From Mytilus edulis (taxonomy: Eukaryota; Mollusca; Bivalvia; Mytilida; Mytilidae): a DNA stretch of 64,000 nt. The DNA lies in the NCBI RefSeq assembly GCF_963676685.1, contig NC_092346.1, forward strand, positions 32,067,133-32,131,132, in the 5' to 3' direction. The position numbers were made by a program, and so were the translations under genes. Numbering within the stretch: position 1 is the stretch's first letter; each line of letters begins with the position of its first letter. Below are positions 55,469 to 64,000 of this stretch, piece after piece. Under the pieces are notes generated by a model. That model searched no databases and was not told the origin of the DNA. It was given only the letters and a program-made list of their open reading frames with translations.

Positions 55469-55805
55469 TTGATTCAAAGAAGTTAAAAAAGCTGAATTAA
55501 GGGGAGGCTTATTTCTGTCAGGTCGGTGTGCCAATCTGGTCTTTAGTCTGTCTGTCTGTTGTTAGTTGGTCTTTCCTGTTTCAGTCACAATAATATTTGG
55601 TTAAAGAAAATTTACTTTTATTTGTGGTTACAACTACTATAAACTTAGCACACATGTTCATTATAATGTGAAATTTGGAAAAGATATGCCATATAAGGGT
55701 GTTGATCCCAATTTTGTGATTTGTTGTTTTTTTGCATGAAGTCTGATGTCTAATCATCTGATGGTTCATTATTCCTTTTTGAAATTCTGAAAATATAACA
55801 CAGCA

Positions 55806-56002
55806 TTAGGGCTATTCCAGAAAAAAATGTATGGGGGGGTTGGAAGGCAGTTTTTGTCAGCACCCGCCACCCAGACAATTGTAATTGAGAATTATAGTGC
55901 ATTATAGTGTGAAAAGTTGCTCTGATACCCATCACCCATGTATTATTAATAATAATGTGCCTTCCAACCCCCCCATACATTTTTTTCTGGAATCGCCCTA
56001 AG
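55806..56002. mobile_element. MITE with ~44-bp nearly perfect inverted ends
   Basis: 'ttagggctattccagaaaaa' then 'aatgtatgggggggttggaa' (55806-55849) is the inverse of 55957-56002 with one or two mismatches. The interior is about 107 bp. High arm identity suggests a recent insertion. Related to 31384-31580. Confidence 0.8.
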
Positions 56003-56243
56003 CCAAAAACCTGTCTTAAGTGAACTCATCAATCAGAACTTTTAAGCTGATCACCTGTCTAATCCAAACTAAATCATCAGTTCCTGACAAGTTAGGTTTG
56101 ACAAATTTCACTGCATGTAGATTGCATTGCACAGTTGACAATTCTGTAGTCTAATCAGTTTAAGACATCTTTGTAATATATGTATATTCAGCCATCATGA
56201 TTTTATTAACACTGTAAACAAACTTTTTTCTTCTTTTTCACAG

Positions 56244-56377
56244 GTTAGAAATAAACTAGATAGAAGAAAATATGCTATTAAGAAAATACCATTGAATCCT
56301 AAAAGTAAATATTTCAACAAGAAAATTACCAGGGAGGTCAAATTACTGTCTTGTCTCAATCATTAAAATGTTGTCAG
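56244..56377 (+). pseudogene. EIF2AK4: GCN2 exon 16 with an in-frame TAA
   Basis: VRNKLDRRKYAIKKIPLNP carries the ATP-binding lysine (AIK), and REVKLLSCLNH carries the helix C glutamate. TAA at 56364-56366 then replaces the codon expected to be Glu (H-E-N-V-V-R in the family), a single G-to-T change from GAA. The rest of the exon (NVV-R) is kept, phase 2 out. Third inactivating lesion. Confidence 0.85.
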
Positions 56378-56814
56378 GTAACTATTTATGCCCTTTTTTT
56401 TAGACTTGTGTTACTTTATTTATTTTCATGTGGAACAGCTTTCATGGATTGATATAAACTTGCAGTTTCATGGTTTGCTTGATATTATATACATTCCTAA
56501 TAGGAATTTTCTTTACAAAGTTTGCAATTTGTTGAACATTTTAATTTGTGGTTACCCTGAAATCAAGAATCCAGTAAAATCCATTGTTGAAAAAAATAAT
56601 CATATTTCAAGATGAATTTTTCAATATTTGTATACAGAATAAAGAATAGTTGATTTAAAATTGTAATGACCTTAAATATATATAAATGTTGTCTGCAGTA
56701 TGGCATAGATATCATATGATAAAACATTTTATCATATGTTTAGTAGTAAATACAGTAGTTTTGCATATGTGATAAATAGCCTGCTGTTTAATCCATATCG
56801 CGCAACTTTGATGT

Positions 56815-56925
56815 GCACCCTTTATCGCATACCCTTTATCACACCCCTACCCTTTATCGCATACCCTTTATCACACCCCTACCCTTTATCACACCCCTAC
56901 TTTTTTTTTTTTTTTTTTTTTTTTT
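56815..56925. repeat. 'accctttatc(g/a)ca' short tandem repeat followed by a T run
   Basis: Alternating 'accctttatcgcat' and 'accctttatcacacccct' units (about six) are followed by a run of over 20 T. Simple-sequence origin; the frame across it is not called. Confidence 0.7.
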
Positions 56926-56992
56926 ACATAAAGTCAGTTTTGGTTTTTTTTTTGCTTAAGAAAAATTTTCCTCAAAATAGGTAAATTTTTTT

Positions 56993-57075
56993 AATGACGT
57001 CATTGTTTGGTATGTGACGTCACGAACGTCGAGTTTTCACATTGTATGTGACGTCACGAACGTCAAGTTTTCATA
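56993..57075. repeat. Direct duplication with CRE-like palindromes
   Basis: 'tatgtgacgtcacgaacgtc' followed by '(g/a)agttttca' occurs twice, about 37 bp apart, after a further TGACGTCA at about 56995. TGACGTCA is the CREB/ATF consensus. No promoter context was identified. Confidence 0.55.
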
Positions 57076-57327
57076 TTTTTTGGCACACTAAATGCAACTA
57101 TGAAAAATACAAAACACACAAATTAATACAATAATAAACAAAATATTTTTTAAAACAACAGCACGCAAATTGTAAGGTAACCCAGGTGCTTCGGATAAGT
57201 AATTGAGCAGTTCTTTTAAGGCCTTTGAAACAAGACAAAAGTAGAACTGAAGGTAACCCTTTGCTATGGATCAGAAAACAGTTCATATAATATAATACTC
57301 TTCTGTTGAAATATATGATAAAGTGTA

Positions 57328-57460
57328 TAATACATGGCAAAATCCGTATCACATGCCGTATCACCCTCGACCAATATCATCCCTCGGGCCTAAAGGCCCT
57401 TGGGCTGATATTGATGTCTCGGGATGATACGACATATGATACGGATTTTGCCATGTATTA
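57328..57460. mobile_element. Palindromic MITE, ~52-bp arms
   Basis: The left arm 'taatacatggcaaaatccgt' onward is the imperfect inverse of the right arm ending 'acggattttgccatgtatta'. The centre forms GGGCCTAAAGGCCC-type pairing. Non-coding, in GCN2 intron 16. Confidence 0.75.
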
Positions 57461-57659
57461 TTCTCTATAAACTGAAGACTCATTTAAATTTGCAGTGGGG
57501 TGTGATCTTCACTTCATGTAGAAGGTTCCACTGTAACTTTGAGAAGGATAACAACAGTAAAATGACTTTTGTTTTTAATATCAAGTCTGTGTAGGAGTTT
57601 TGTTTAATGAATTAATAAAACATTTTAGTTTCAAACACTACCACTTTTTTTTACGATAG

Positions 57660-57751
57660 GTATTATAATTCCTGGATTGAGACCAGTGAGGATCCAGCGC
57701 ACAGTGACTCATCAACATCCTGCTCCAAGACCACAGGTACTGGTACAACAG
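57660..57751 (+). CDS. EIF2AK4: GCN2 exon 17, last GCN2 exon found
   Basis: Joined to exon 16 it reads (R)YYNSWIET, matching the kinase strand of GCN2 (vertebrate RYYNAWIE), then Ser/Thr-rich sequence of the kinase insert (SDSSTSCSKTTGTGTT). Donor gtaaaa, phase 1 out. No later GCN2 exon (catalytic loop, activation segment, HisRS-like) was found, and the next exon on this strand belongs to Meis. Confidence 0.85.
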
Positions 57752-59730
57752 GTAAAACTCAATCAACCAGCCAGCGACAGCAGTTCCTTAATGAAAAACA
57801 GTCTGATTTTTATTAATTAAGACTCCATTAGTTGAAATGATTATTGGAATACAAGAAGTTACAAGTGTCTCAATGGCTAGCTAGTGTCCATTTTCTCCTA
57901 GTGAAGCCGTGAAGTAGCCCATTTTATCATAACTAACAATGTAAGCTTAAATGTCTAAATCTGATTTGAGTTCTGACAGAACACATTAAGAGAAATTGGT
58001 ATCAAATTGGGGATCCAAGTTTACGCTAAGGATTGACATTGGTTTTTCAGTGTTCTAGGGTGTTGTGTACCATGAATTAATGACATTATACGTATGACTC
58101 TATTAAATTTATATCTAAATTACAGTTTAAAATTTTCTAAAGAAACCGAAGTAGATATTTTATAGAAGGGCATTTTTTTTTTTTAATCGGTACTTGGAAA
58201 GCTTTTATTCTTCTCAAATTATATACAGTATAAAATAAACAAGATATTTAGGAGGGCAATATTTTTTTAAGTCAGTACTCAGAAAGCTTTTACTCATCTC
58301 AAATATCAAATAAAGTGGAAATTCGTTAAGAAAACAAAGACCTAGAAGATTATATTGGGAGTTTGGACAAGATAATATTTAGATTTAATCAGCTTCCTCA
58401 AATTCATTAAGGCATTCTTCTACAAGTGTTGACTCTGAATCTGATTGTGTAAACACACAGTATTGACTTTGTTACAACCAGAAAGCAAGCAGTCTGTTTG
58501 CACATTAAGCAACGTTTAAATTGCCCTCTATGATACAATTAATCTGGAATGCAACATGCATAAGTTCAAAAGGCAAACTTTCACTGCTATTTGAGTAATT
58601 GCTTGATTTGTTTGATGTAATATGTATGGGTTATTAAATGAAGAAGATTCAACTTGTATCTGTGTAAAATTTTTGAAGATTTCGAATCGTTGTAGCTATT
58701 TAAGTAATTGGAGTATCTGTTTGAAGTCTTTGATATCTATCACATACAAATGAGTAGAGAATCAACTTGGGTGTGAAAAACTTCAAATCAACTTGGAAAA
58801 TTTCAAAACATTTTGTAAACATGTGAGAAAGGTTTTTCTTCATAGTTAGACAAGATAGATAAAAATTTGTTAACGGTTGGAAAAAATGAGGAAGTGTAGG
58901 GACAATTTTTTTTTCTTTTTTTTCACAATTTTATGTTTTTGTTGAAAACGTTTTGGAATTTTCATGTGTTTGTTGTCTATTTGTTTTGAAATTTTAAGAA
59001 TTTAGTATAAAAGTTTGGTGATTATTGAAAGTAGAACCATATGTGTAAATCAACCTTGCCTTATTACATATTAAAGTTACTAGTAGTGTTTGCTTTTGTA
59101 TACAACATGTTACTTAGCAGTTTGTTCCCCATGAATTCTATATTTACATCTGGGAATTGGAATAATTAGCAAAAATAAATAAAAATGAGAAGAATAATAT
59201 CATTAGGGTTGTCTGCAGGGTGATGAGGAATTCAATGGCATAGGAATCTGAAAGGCTCATCAACTTGTAACTTAATCTCATGAAAAACTTTTAATGGCTC
59301 TAAAGAAGTAATTTAGGGCAAAAGATGTTTTCACCAGCCTTCTCCTCTGATCCATTTCATTTCTCAACAAACATTTATCATGAATTAAATGCATTTTTGA
59401 ATGGTTAAAAGACTTTTGTCAACAATTTGAATATAAACTGTGAAATTTGGCTAAGTTTCGGTTGTAATTTAGAAGTAAATATCTGTACTGAGGTTGATAG
59501 GGGAGGTCAGAGGTCACCTTAGTAATGAGAATTTGTCTAAATCTTGGCAAATGATGATCTAGACTCTGGTTTTTGTGTGGCGCCTCACTTGTATATCAGT
59601 CATTAATCATTCCTTAGTGACAGTTTGTCCACAATTAGGCCAAAGTCAAATTATTTTGTTGATAATTAGAAAAGGCCAGTGCAAAAATAATATTGGTTAA
59701 AAAGTTAATTTTTATTTTTTTTATTTTCAG
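57752..59730. other. Stretch between the last GCN2 exon and the first Meis exon
   Basis: No GCN2 or homeodomain exon was found. Two diverged direct duplications are visible: 58165-58220 with 58252-58306 (around 'gaaagcttttattcttctca'), and about 58580-58680 with 58693-58800 (around 'gctatttgagtaattg'). The GCN2 truncation breakpoint must lie here. Confidence 0.5.
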
Positions 59731-59789
59731 GTTTATTAATGCAAGGAGAAGAATAGTGCAACCAATGATTGACCAATCAAATAGAGCAG
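59731..59789 (+). CDS. Meis: Meis/homothorax exon, end of TALE homeodomain
   Basis: The 59-bp exon reads FINARRRIVQPMIDQSNRA after completing a Trp codon from the previous exon (phase 2 in, 1 out). WFINARRRI is homeodomain recognition helix 3 of MEIS-class TALE factors, and QPMIDQSNRA is the family-specific sequence after it. The size matches the corresponding vertebrate Meis exon as I recall it. Meis proteins bind TGACAG sites as partners of Pbx and Hox in the nucleus. The exon encoding the rest of the homeodomain is not in the window or was not recognised. Confidence 0.95.
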
Positions 59790-61354
59790 GTAAGAATATG
59801 AATATTTTTTTAATATTTGCCACTGGACACTTCAGGGGACAGCAATTAGTATATATTAATTCCCTTATACAAAAAATTGGTTTGTTTTTGCCAAATTTTA
59901 TACTAATAACCTAAAAAAAAATCAAATTTGAAAAATTAATTTAAATTAAAACATAAAACTTCTCATGTATTTTTAACTATGCAAATTTACACTCCTCCCC
60001 CTTTCTGGATTCAAAACTTCTGGTATGGAAATACATCAAGCATTTCAATTTCAATCCAAATGGCCATTTAATTGCCTAAGCTTTAAGGATTAAAAATTAT
60101 TGTGACTTGCAGAATGCCAACTTGACAAAAGAATATGCAAAAAAAAAATAAACACGAAAATTATGATTTCCTTTTCTTAATTAAAATCTAATGTATATTA
60201 TTTAGTAGGTATAAAAATGACGGAAATGAAATGAAGACTTTTGTCATTATAACCACATTACCATTGGTTTTTCTCTATAAAATTCATGACACGGTCATTT
60301 TGGCATGTTGCAAGTGAAACAATAAACCATTGTAGTCTTACATAATATTAAACCCATAAACCCATCAACTGTCAAAAATATGCAAATAAGAGAAAAGTAT
60401 TAACTAAATTTACTTCCTTCTGCATGTTCCAGTTATATTTATTTAAAAACCTTAAAGATTTTATACATAATTCATAAAGCATTTAGTGCCTTCTAGTATA
60501 GTGCAAGTTGATGCCTTTTATTGAGGAACGAAGTTTTTTATGTCGTAATAAAAATATTAATTTTTGTCGTCTTTGTTTCTGCGGACCTTCAACAGTAGTT
60601 TGCATAATAATTAGTACCTAAGTGTTTTATAAATATATGCAAACTTGCTTTTTATTTTCTTTTTATCATTTTCTCACTTGTACGCTGATATTTTTTTATT
60701 TACAAGGCTATTTTCGCCCTCGGTATCCTGATATTTTAAAAAGCTATTTAACACAAAATTGGCATATATCATCAGCAATTTAGTTTTCATCTGCGGGTTG
60801 TTGTTAATTAGCTCTCTGTAAGCAGTCTAAAGGTAAAACTCTGAGATGAAACTTTTATCTTTGGTGGCATGGCTCTTATGCAAATTGCATTTCTTTTAAG
60901 CTTGTTATTCTTGACAGAATCTCACATCTCCTGAGGAGCGAAAATCTTTCCAATTGAAATCCTCTTCCCTCATAACGAGGGTCTGTAAGTGGGTACTAAA
61001 TGGTTTAAATGTGATCTAGATGTACCTCTAAGTGTTCCCTATCTGTTTTCAGTTTATACAAGGCTGTTCTTTGTTTCACATGCTGTTAGGAGTAAGATAT
61101 TCTCTCAAAAAAACTATGTATATAAGCACTATTGTTCGGCAATAAAACTGTTTTTTTTGTTAATAGCACTTTCGGTTCAAAACAGTACTATTAATTTTGT
61201 CGAATTTCAAATGTCGAAAGTATTAATACAATCGGTGAAGTTTCTAACCACAAATATTTGATCTGAATACAAAATAATTATACTGCATGTAAAAACAGAT
61301 GTTTTATAAAGATAAATGCAAAGACAAACATAATCATTGTCTTAATCTTTTCAG
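59790..61354. other. Meis: Meis intron, low in recognisable repeats
   Basis: I recognise no mobile element. From about 60815 to 60985 the sequence is compositionally balanced and contains octamer-like ATGCAAAT in a partial palindrome (60878-60892, 'ttatgcaaattgcat'), a TALE-like TTGACAG (60913-60919) and 'ataacgagggtctgtaagtg'. This could be a regulatory element, but no conservation evidence is available here. Confidence 0.4.
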
Positions 61355-61429
61355 CACCAGGAGGTCATGGATATAGTCCAGAGAGTATGGGTTGGGATAG
61401 CCAGGCCATGGCACATATGAGTCCTCACA
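61355..61429 (+). CDS. Meis: Meis exon, C-terminal region
   Basis: Reads (A)PGGHGYSPESMGWDSQAMAHMSPH, phase 1 in, 1 out, between TTTTCAG and gtaagt. It replaces the vertebrate Meis segment after SNRA (beginning VSQG or AGQ depending on isoform) and is Gly/Ser/Met/His-rich like the invertebrate homothorax C-terminus. No stop or frameshift. Confidence 0.85.
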
Positions 61430-61904
61430 GTAAGTAGTTTAAACACCCCTGTACATATTTTGTGTTCTGATAAATTGAAAGATCAGATTAAGATGAATCT
61501 GTTAATCTCAGATTAGGCTTAATGGTTCATCAAAGGTTGAGTCAATTTGTTCACAGCTTAAGTGTAATTTGTTCATAATTTAAAAGTTAATGTGAAGCTT
61601 AATTGGTTCAAAGGATAAGCTCATAGAAAACAAACAATGTACAAATTGTTAAAGCACATGAAATCTTTCTGAATTAATATTGAGATTGAATGTGAAGGAG
61701 ATATTGGGTATATACAAATGAGACAGGTACCTAATAACATGTAGAAGAAAAAAATAAGACATTTTTTGAAGTTCTGTGTCATATTGGGCTTAAATAAGGA
61801 AAGCAAAAGTATATAGCAATGCATACTTATAAAGTGACAATTTAAGTTTTGAAAGAATTAATTACATGATAAAAATTTAATATTATTTTTTTTTTTAATT
61901 CCAG

Positions 61905-62245
61905 TGTTCCAAGGAAGACATGGTAGTGAAATGTATGATCAAATGAAGGGATATTCTCATATGGAAGGACAAAGATACGATATGCTTGGAGTTCAGGGTA
62001 TGCATAGTAGTGACATGTTCGGAAGTACTGCTGTCACTGGCAGTAGTTCATACTCTCAGATGTCACAGTTACGACCACCAGTTCATTCGCAAGCAATGCT
62101 TATACCAGGGCATCCGCATCATATGACGATGGGACACGGAGCCCACGGCATGAGTCCCATGTCGATGGGATCTGCTCAAAGTCCTCCATTACATGGCAGC
62201 TTGGACAGTATGGGTGCACACATTCAGGATATTCATGCTGGATAA
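61905..62245 (+). CDS. Meis: Meis terminal coding exon
   Basis: About 113 codons follow a poly-T/CCAG acceptor, starting (M)FQGRHGSEMYDQMKG and ending IQDIHAG and TAA (62243-62245). The segment IPGHPHHMTMGHGAHGM and the DIHA end match the vertebrate Meis C-terminus (IPGHPHH...; MDIHAQ). This Met/His/Gly/Ser-rich region is the transcriptional activation domain in vertebrate Meis. Intact. Confidence 0.95.
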
Positions 62246-63920
62246 AAATCAGGAGTAAAACATTGTACTTTAAAAAGAACAAGGACATTTGGCTTGGCCT
62301 GCGAACATAATTAAGCCAAGGAATAAAGCGTGACTTACAAGGGTAGTTTAAAACTACGGCCTATTTTATTACAATCACGGTGATCTCTCAATCATTTAGC
62401 AGTCACTCATTGTGTGGAATCTAATTCCTAGCGGTTGCAGGCTAGCCAAAGGAAGTAACTGGTGTGCTAGTCAATCTAACAGAGTAAGGGAGTCGACAAC
62501 TGACTGCAGTTTTAAAACTAGTCTTCACAACTTGTTATAATGGAATATGGGGAAAACTACGCAAAAGTATTATAAAAAAAAACGCAGTTCATGTTGACAA
62601 TGAGTTGCCAAGTATTATGTATGGATTTTGTTGTTTCTGGACAAGAAACAGGTCTTGGTCACATATGTGCCGCATACCTCATGATGATCAAAATAAATGT
62701 ACATTTGAATGGCCATGACTTTGTAAAGCATTCCACGTCAAAGTATGTTCTGTCAAACATCAACTCTTCAGTTGAAGGAATATGTTTTTGTGCCATGGAA
62801 TATTTGAATTTTTTGTCACATGACATTGTTAAACCAATCAGAAGAGTTGCCCTGTAGTGGGGTGACCAATTAAATTAAAGCTTTAAGATTTACCTCATTA
62901 TTATTCCTTTGTAATTATAGCCAGTTCCATTGTGTTGGAAGTGGACATTTTATTTAATGGTGCATGTTAAAAAAAGTATTTGGTGCAAATTATTTGTATA
63001 GTAAAGATGTTTGTTGAATGTATGTTTATATATGTTATTGTGTATGAAAGTGAAAAATCATTATTTGGAGAGTTTTTTCTTTGTGTGACATTTTTATACT
63101 TTCTGGCCAGGCTGTTTAGATCTACTTGCAGTTTAATTTGTAAATGTTTTGTTGTTTTTGTTGAAGTTTGTTTGAATATTTTTTTTAGATTGAACAAATT
63201 TTAAGCTTGATATTTATTCGATCTGCCAGATTTTATTTTTTTTGATAATTAACCAATTTGTTTTTGGTTTGTGATTTGTTACAGAATGATTTTTTTTGTT
63301 TTTTTCTTTTATCTAAAAACAAGTACTAAGTTATTTCTAAGTGCTGACCATTTATTTATGATGTTTTTTAAAAAATGTTAAAGTGCAGATTTTAAACTGG
63401 CATGTAATTACTACATGTGTATTTAATTGTAAAGTAATATTAATGTCAGAGACTGCTGAAATCTTTCCTTTATCTTTTTGTACTGATTTTAACTAGAGAA
63501 AGACATATTTATATGTATATCTGTAGCAATTATTTTAGATTGTTTCAAGATGTCCGATATTACATTTCTTAACTATACTTCTTTTATGATTCCCCAATAA
63601 ATATATATTTACATTTTTTATCATTTCAATGCCAGAATGAACAAAAAATAACTGAAAAAGATGTATCAAATTTTCAGAAAATCTTAGACAATCATGCACG
63701 AGGTTTACCAAAAATACACTGAAATTGATTATTGTCTGAATGTGTCTGACTATGAGGAAATGAAAGATTGCAATGATGTGTGTGGTGAAGTGTGGAGCTG
63801 AGCTTGATGCTTAGGGACTTGTGAAAATTTTTAGGGAATTTTAATACGAGATTGTCAAATATTTTGAGCAAAATTCTAGAGAAATAAAAATTGTTGTAAT
63901 AAACTAATTGCTTGTGTTTT
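62246..63920 (+). other. Meis: Meis 3' UTR
   Basis: About 1.65 kb of AT-rich sequence without repeats I recognise, ending at polyadenylation signals near 63883-63903. An earlier AATAAA (about 63595) could give a shorter form. Small open frames inside (62591-62857, 62980-63204) have no domains. UTR limits are inferred. Confidence 0.65.
63883..63903 (+). terminator. Meis: Polyadenylation signals of Meis
   Basis: Two AATAAA hexamers (63883-63888 and 63898-63903) are followed by a T/G-rich segment ('gcttgtgttttattatattt'), the usual arrangement for a cleavage site about 15-25 nt downstream. Confidence 0.6.
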
Positions 63921-64000
63921 ATTATATTTGTTTGTCCAATATGTACCTGTTATGAAATGAGGCTGACAATATCAAAGGGCCATTCATTCAAAACTTGTAA

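Larger units (their letters stand above)
17692..57751 (+). pseudogene. EIF2AK4: GCN2 (eIF2alpha kinase 4) copy, intron-bearing, disrupted and 3'-truncated
   Basis: Seventeen exons in correct order encode an N-terminal RWD domain (exons 1-4; in GCN2 it binds GCN1 at stalled ribosomes), a Lys/Glu-rich helical linker (4-6), the pseudokinase domain (7-14) and the start of the eIF2alpha kinase domain (15-17: Gly loop GKGGFG, AIKK lysine). Acceptors and donors are canonical and phases agree except at the lesions. The frame is broken three times: TAG at 47472-47474 with a deletion of about 13 nt, TGA at 52420-52422 where Leu is expected, and TAA at 56364-56366 where Glu is expected. The catalytic loop, HisRS-like and C-terminal regions are absent, and Meis exons follow in an incompatible phase. 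Because introns are kept it is a segmental copy, not a retrocopy. The 456 codons before the first stop are open. Alternatives are a null allele or assembly errors, but two of the three lesions are substitutions. Confidence 0.85.

Noticed and set aside
57660-57751. Chimeric GCN2-Meis transcript
   Set aside because: Exon 17 ends in phase 1 while the Meis exon at 59731 requires phase 2, and Meis needs its own homeodomain exon upstream.
1-64000. CRISPR arrays, bacterial operons, rRNA genes
   Set aside because: None seen. The tandem arrays have no spacer structure and the sequence is eukaryotic nuclear DNA with spliced genes.

Overview
This is a window of animal nuclear DNA, AT-rich and dominated by introns and repeats. 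The coding content is a multi-exon GCN2 copy, the terminal exons of a Meis/homothorax gene, and one intronless B-box gene. The repeats (short mosaic elements, Penelope-like pseudo-LTRs, hammerhead-bearing repeats, TIR elements) look like those of marine bivalves, most likely Mytilus. The organism is inferred from recall of repeat style and gene content; no database search was possible.

Layout. Positions 1-17.6 kb hold no intact gene: a remnant SWIM/YqaJ-type exon (1496-1768), about 3.8 kb of decaying T-rich tandem repeats (2130-5960), a repeat carrying a hammerhead ribozyme motif (9169-9212), and a broken Penelope-like retroelement between two ~455-bp direct repeats (13101-15182). From 17692 to 57751 run 17 exons of an eIF2alpha kinase GCN2 (EIF2AK4) copy on the + strand, with good splice sites and consistent phase: RWD domain, charged linker, pseudokinase domain, then the N-lobe of the true kinase. 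Its reading frame is broken three times (exon 11 deletion with TAG, exon 13 TGA, exon 16 TAA), and it stops before the catalytic loop, the HisRS-like domain and the C-terminal domain. I read it as an intron-bearing, 3'-truncated GCN2 pseudogene. Two of its exons have tandemly duplicated 5' ends that include the splice acceptor: eight 60-bp units at exon 4 and three 104-107-bp units at exon 8.

The GCN2 introns are filled with mobile DNA: a TIR element with a nested LINE fragment, twin ~2-kb TIR elements, a full-length tRNA-type SINE with target-site duplication, 168-bp repeat elements, a piggyBac-like MITE, fold-back elements, and a 5'-truncated non-LTR retrotransposon with a 13-bp target-site duplication. 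On the opposite strand, inside intron 9, sits the only intact protein gene in the window: a single-exon 565-residue B-box/coiled-coil/propeller protein (39338-41035).

From 59731 to the right edge are the last three exons and the 3' UTR of a Meis TALE-homeobox gene. The first of these begins inside homeodomain helix 3, and the exon for the rest of the homeodomain was not found in the window. The GCN2 copy therefore probably sits inside a Meis intron, or next to Meis through a rearrangement or assembly join. Nothing suggests that the GCN2, B-box and Meis units work together. The most unusual observations are the in-frame array of splice acceptors in GCN2 exon 4, the broken GCN2 copy beside Meis, and the three hammerhead-type motifs.
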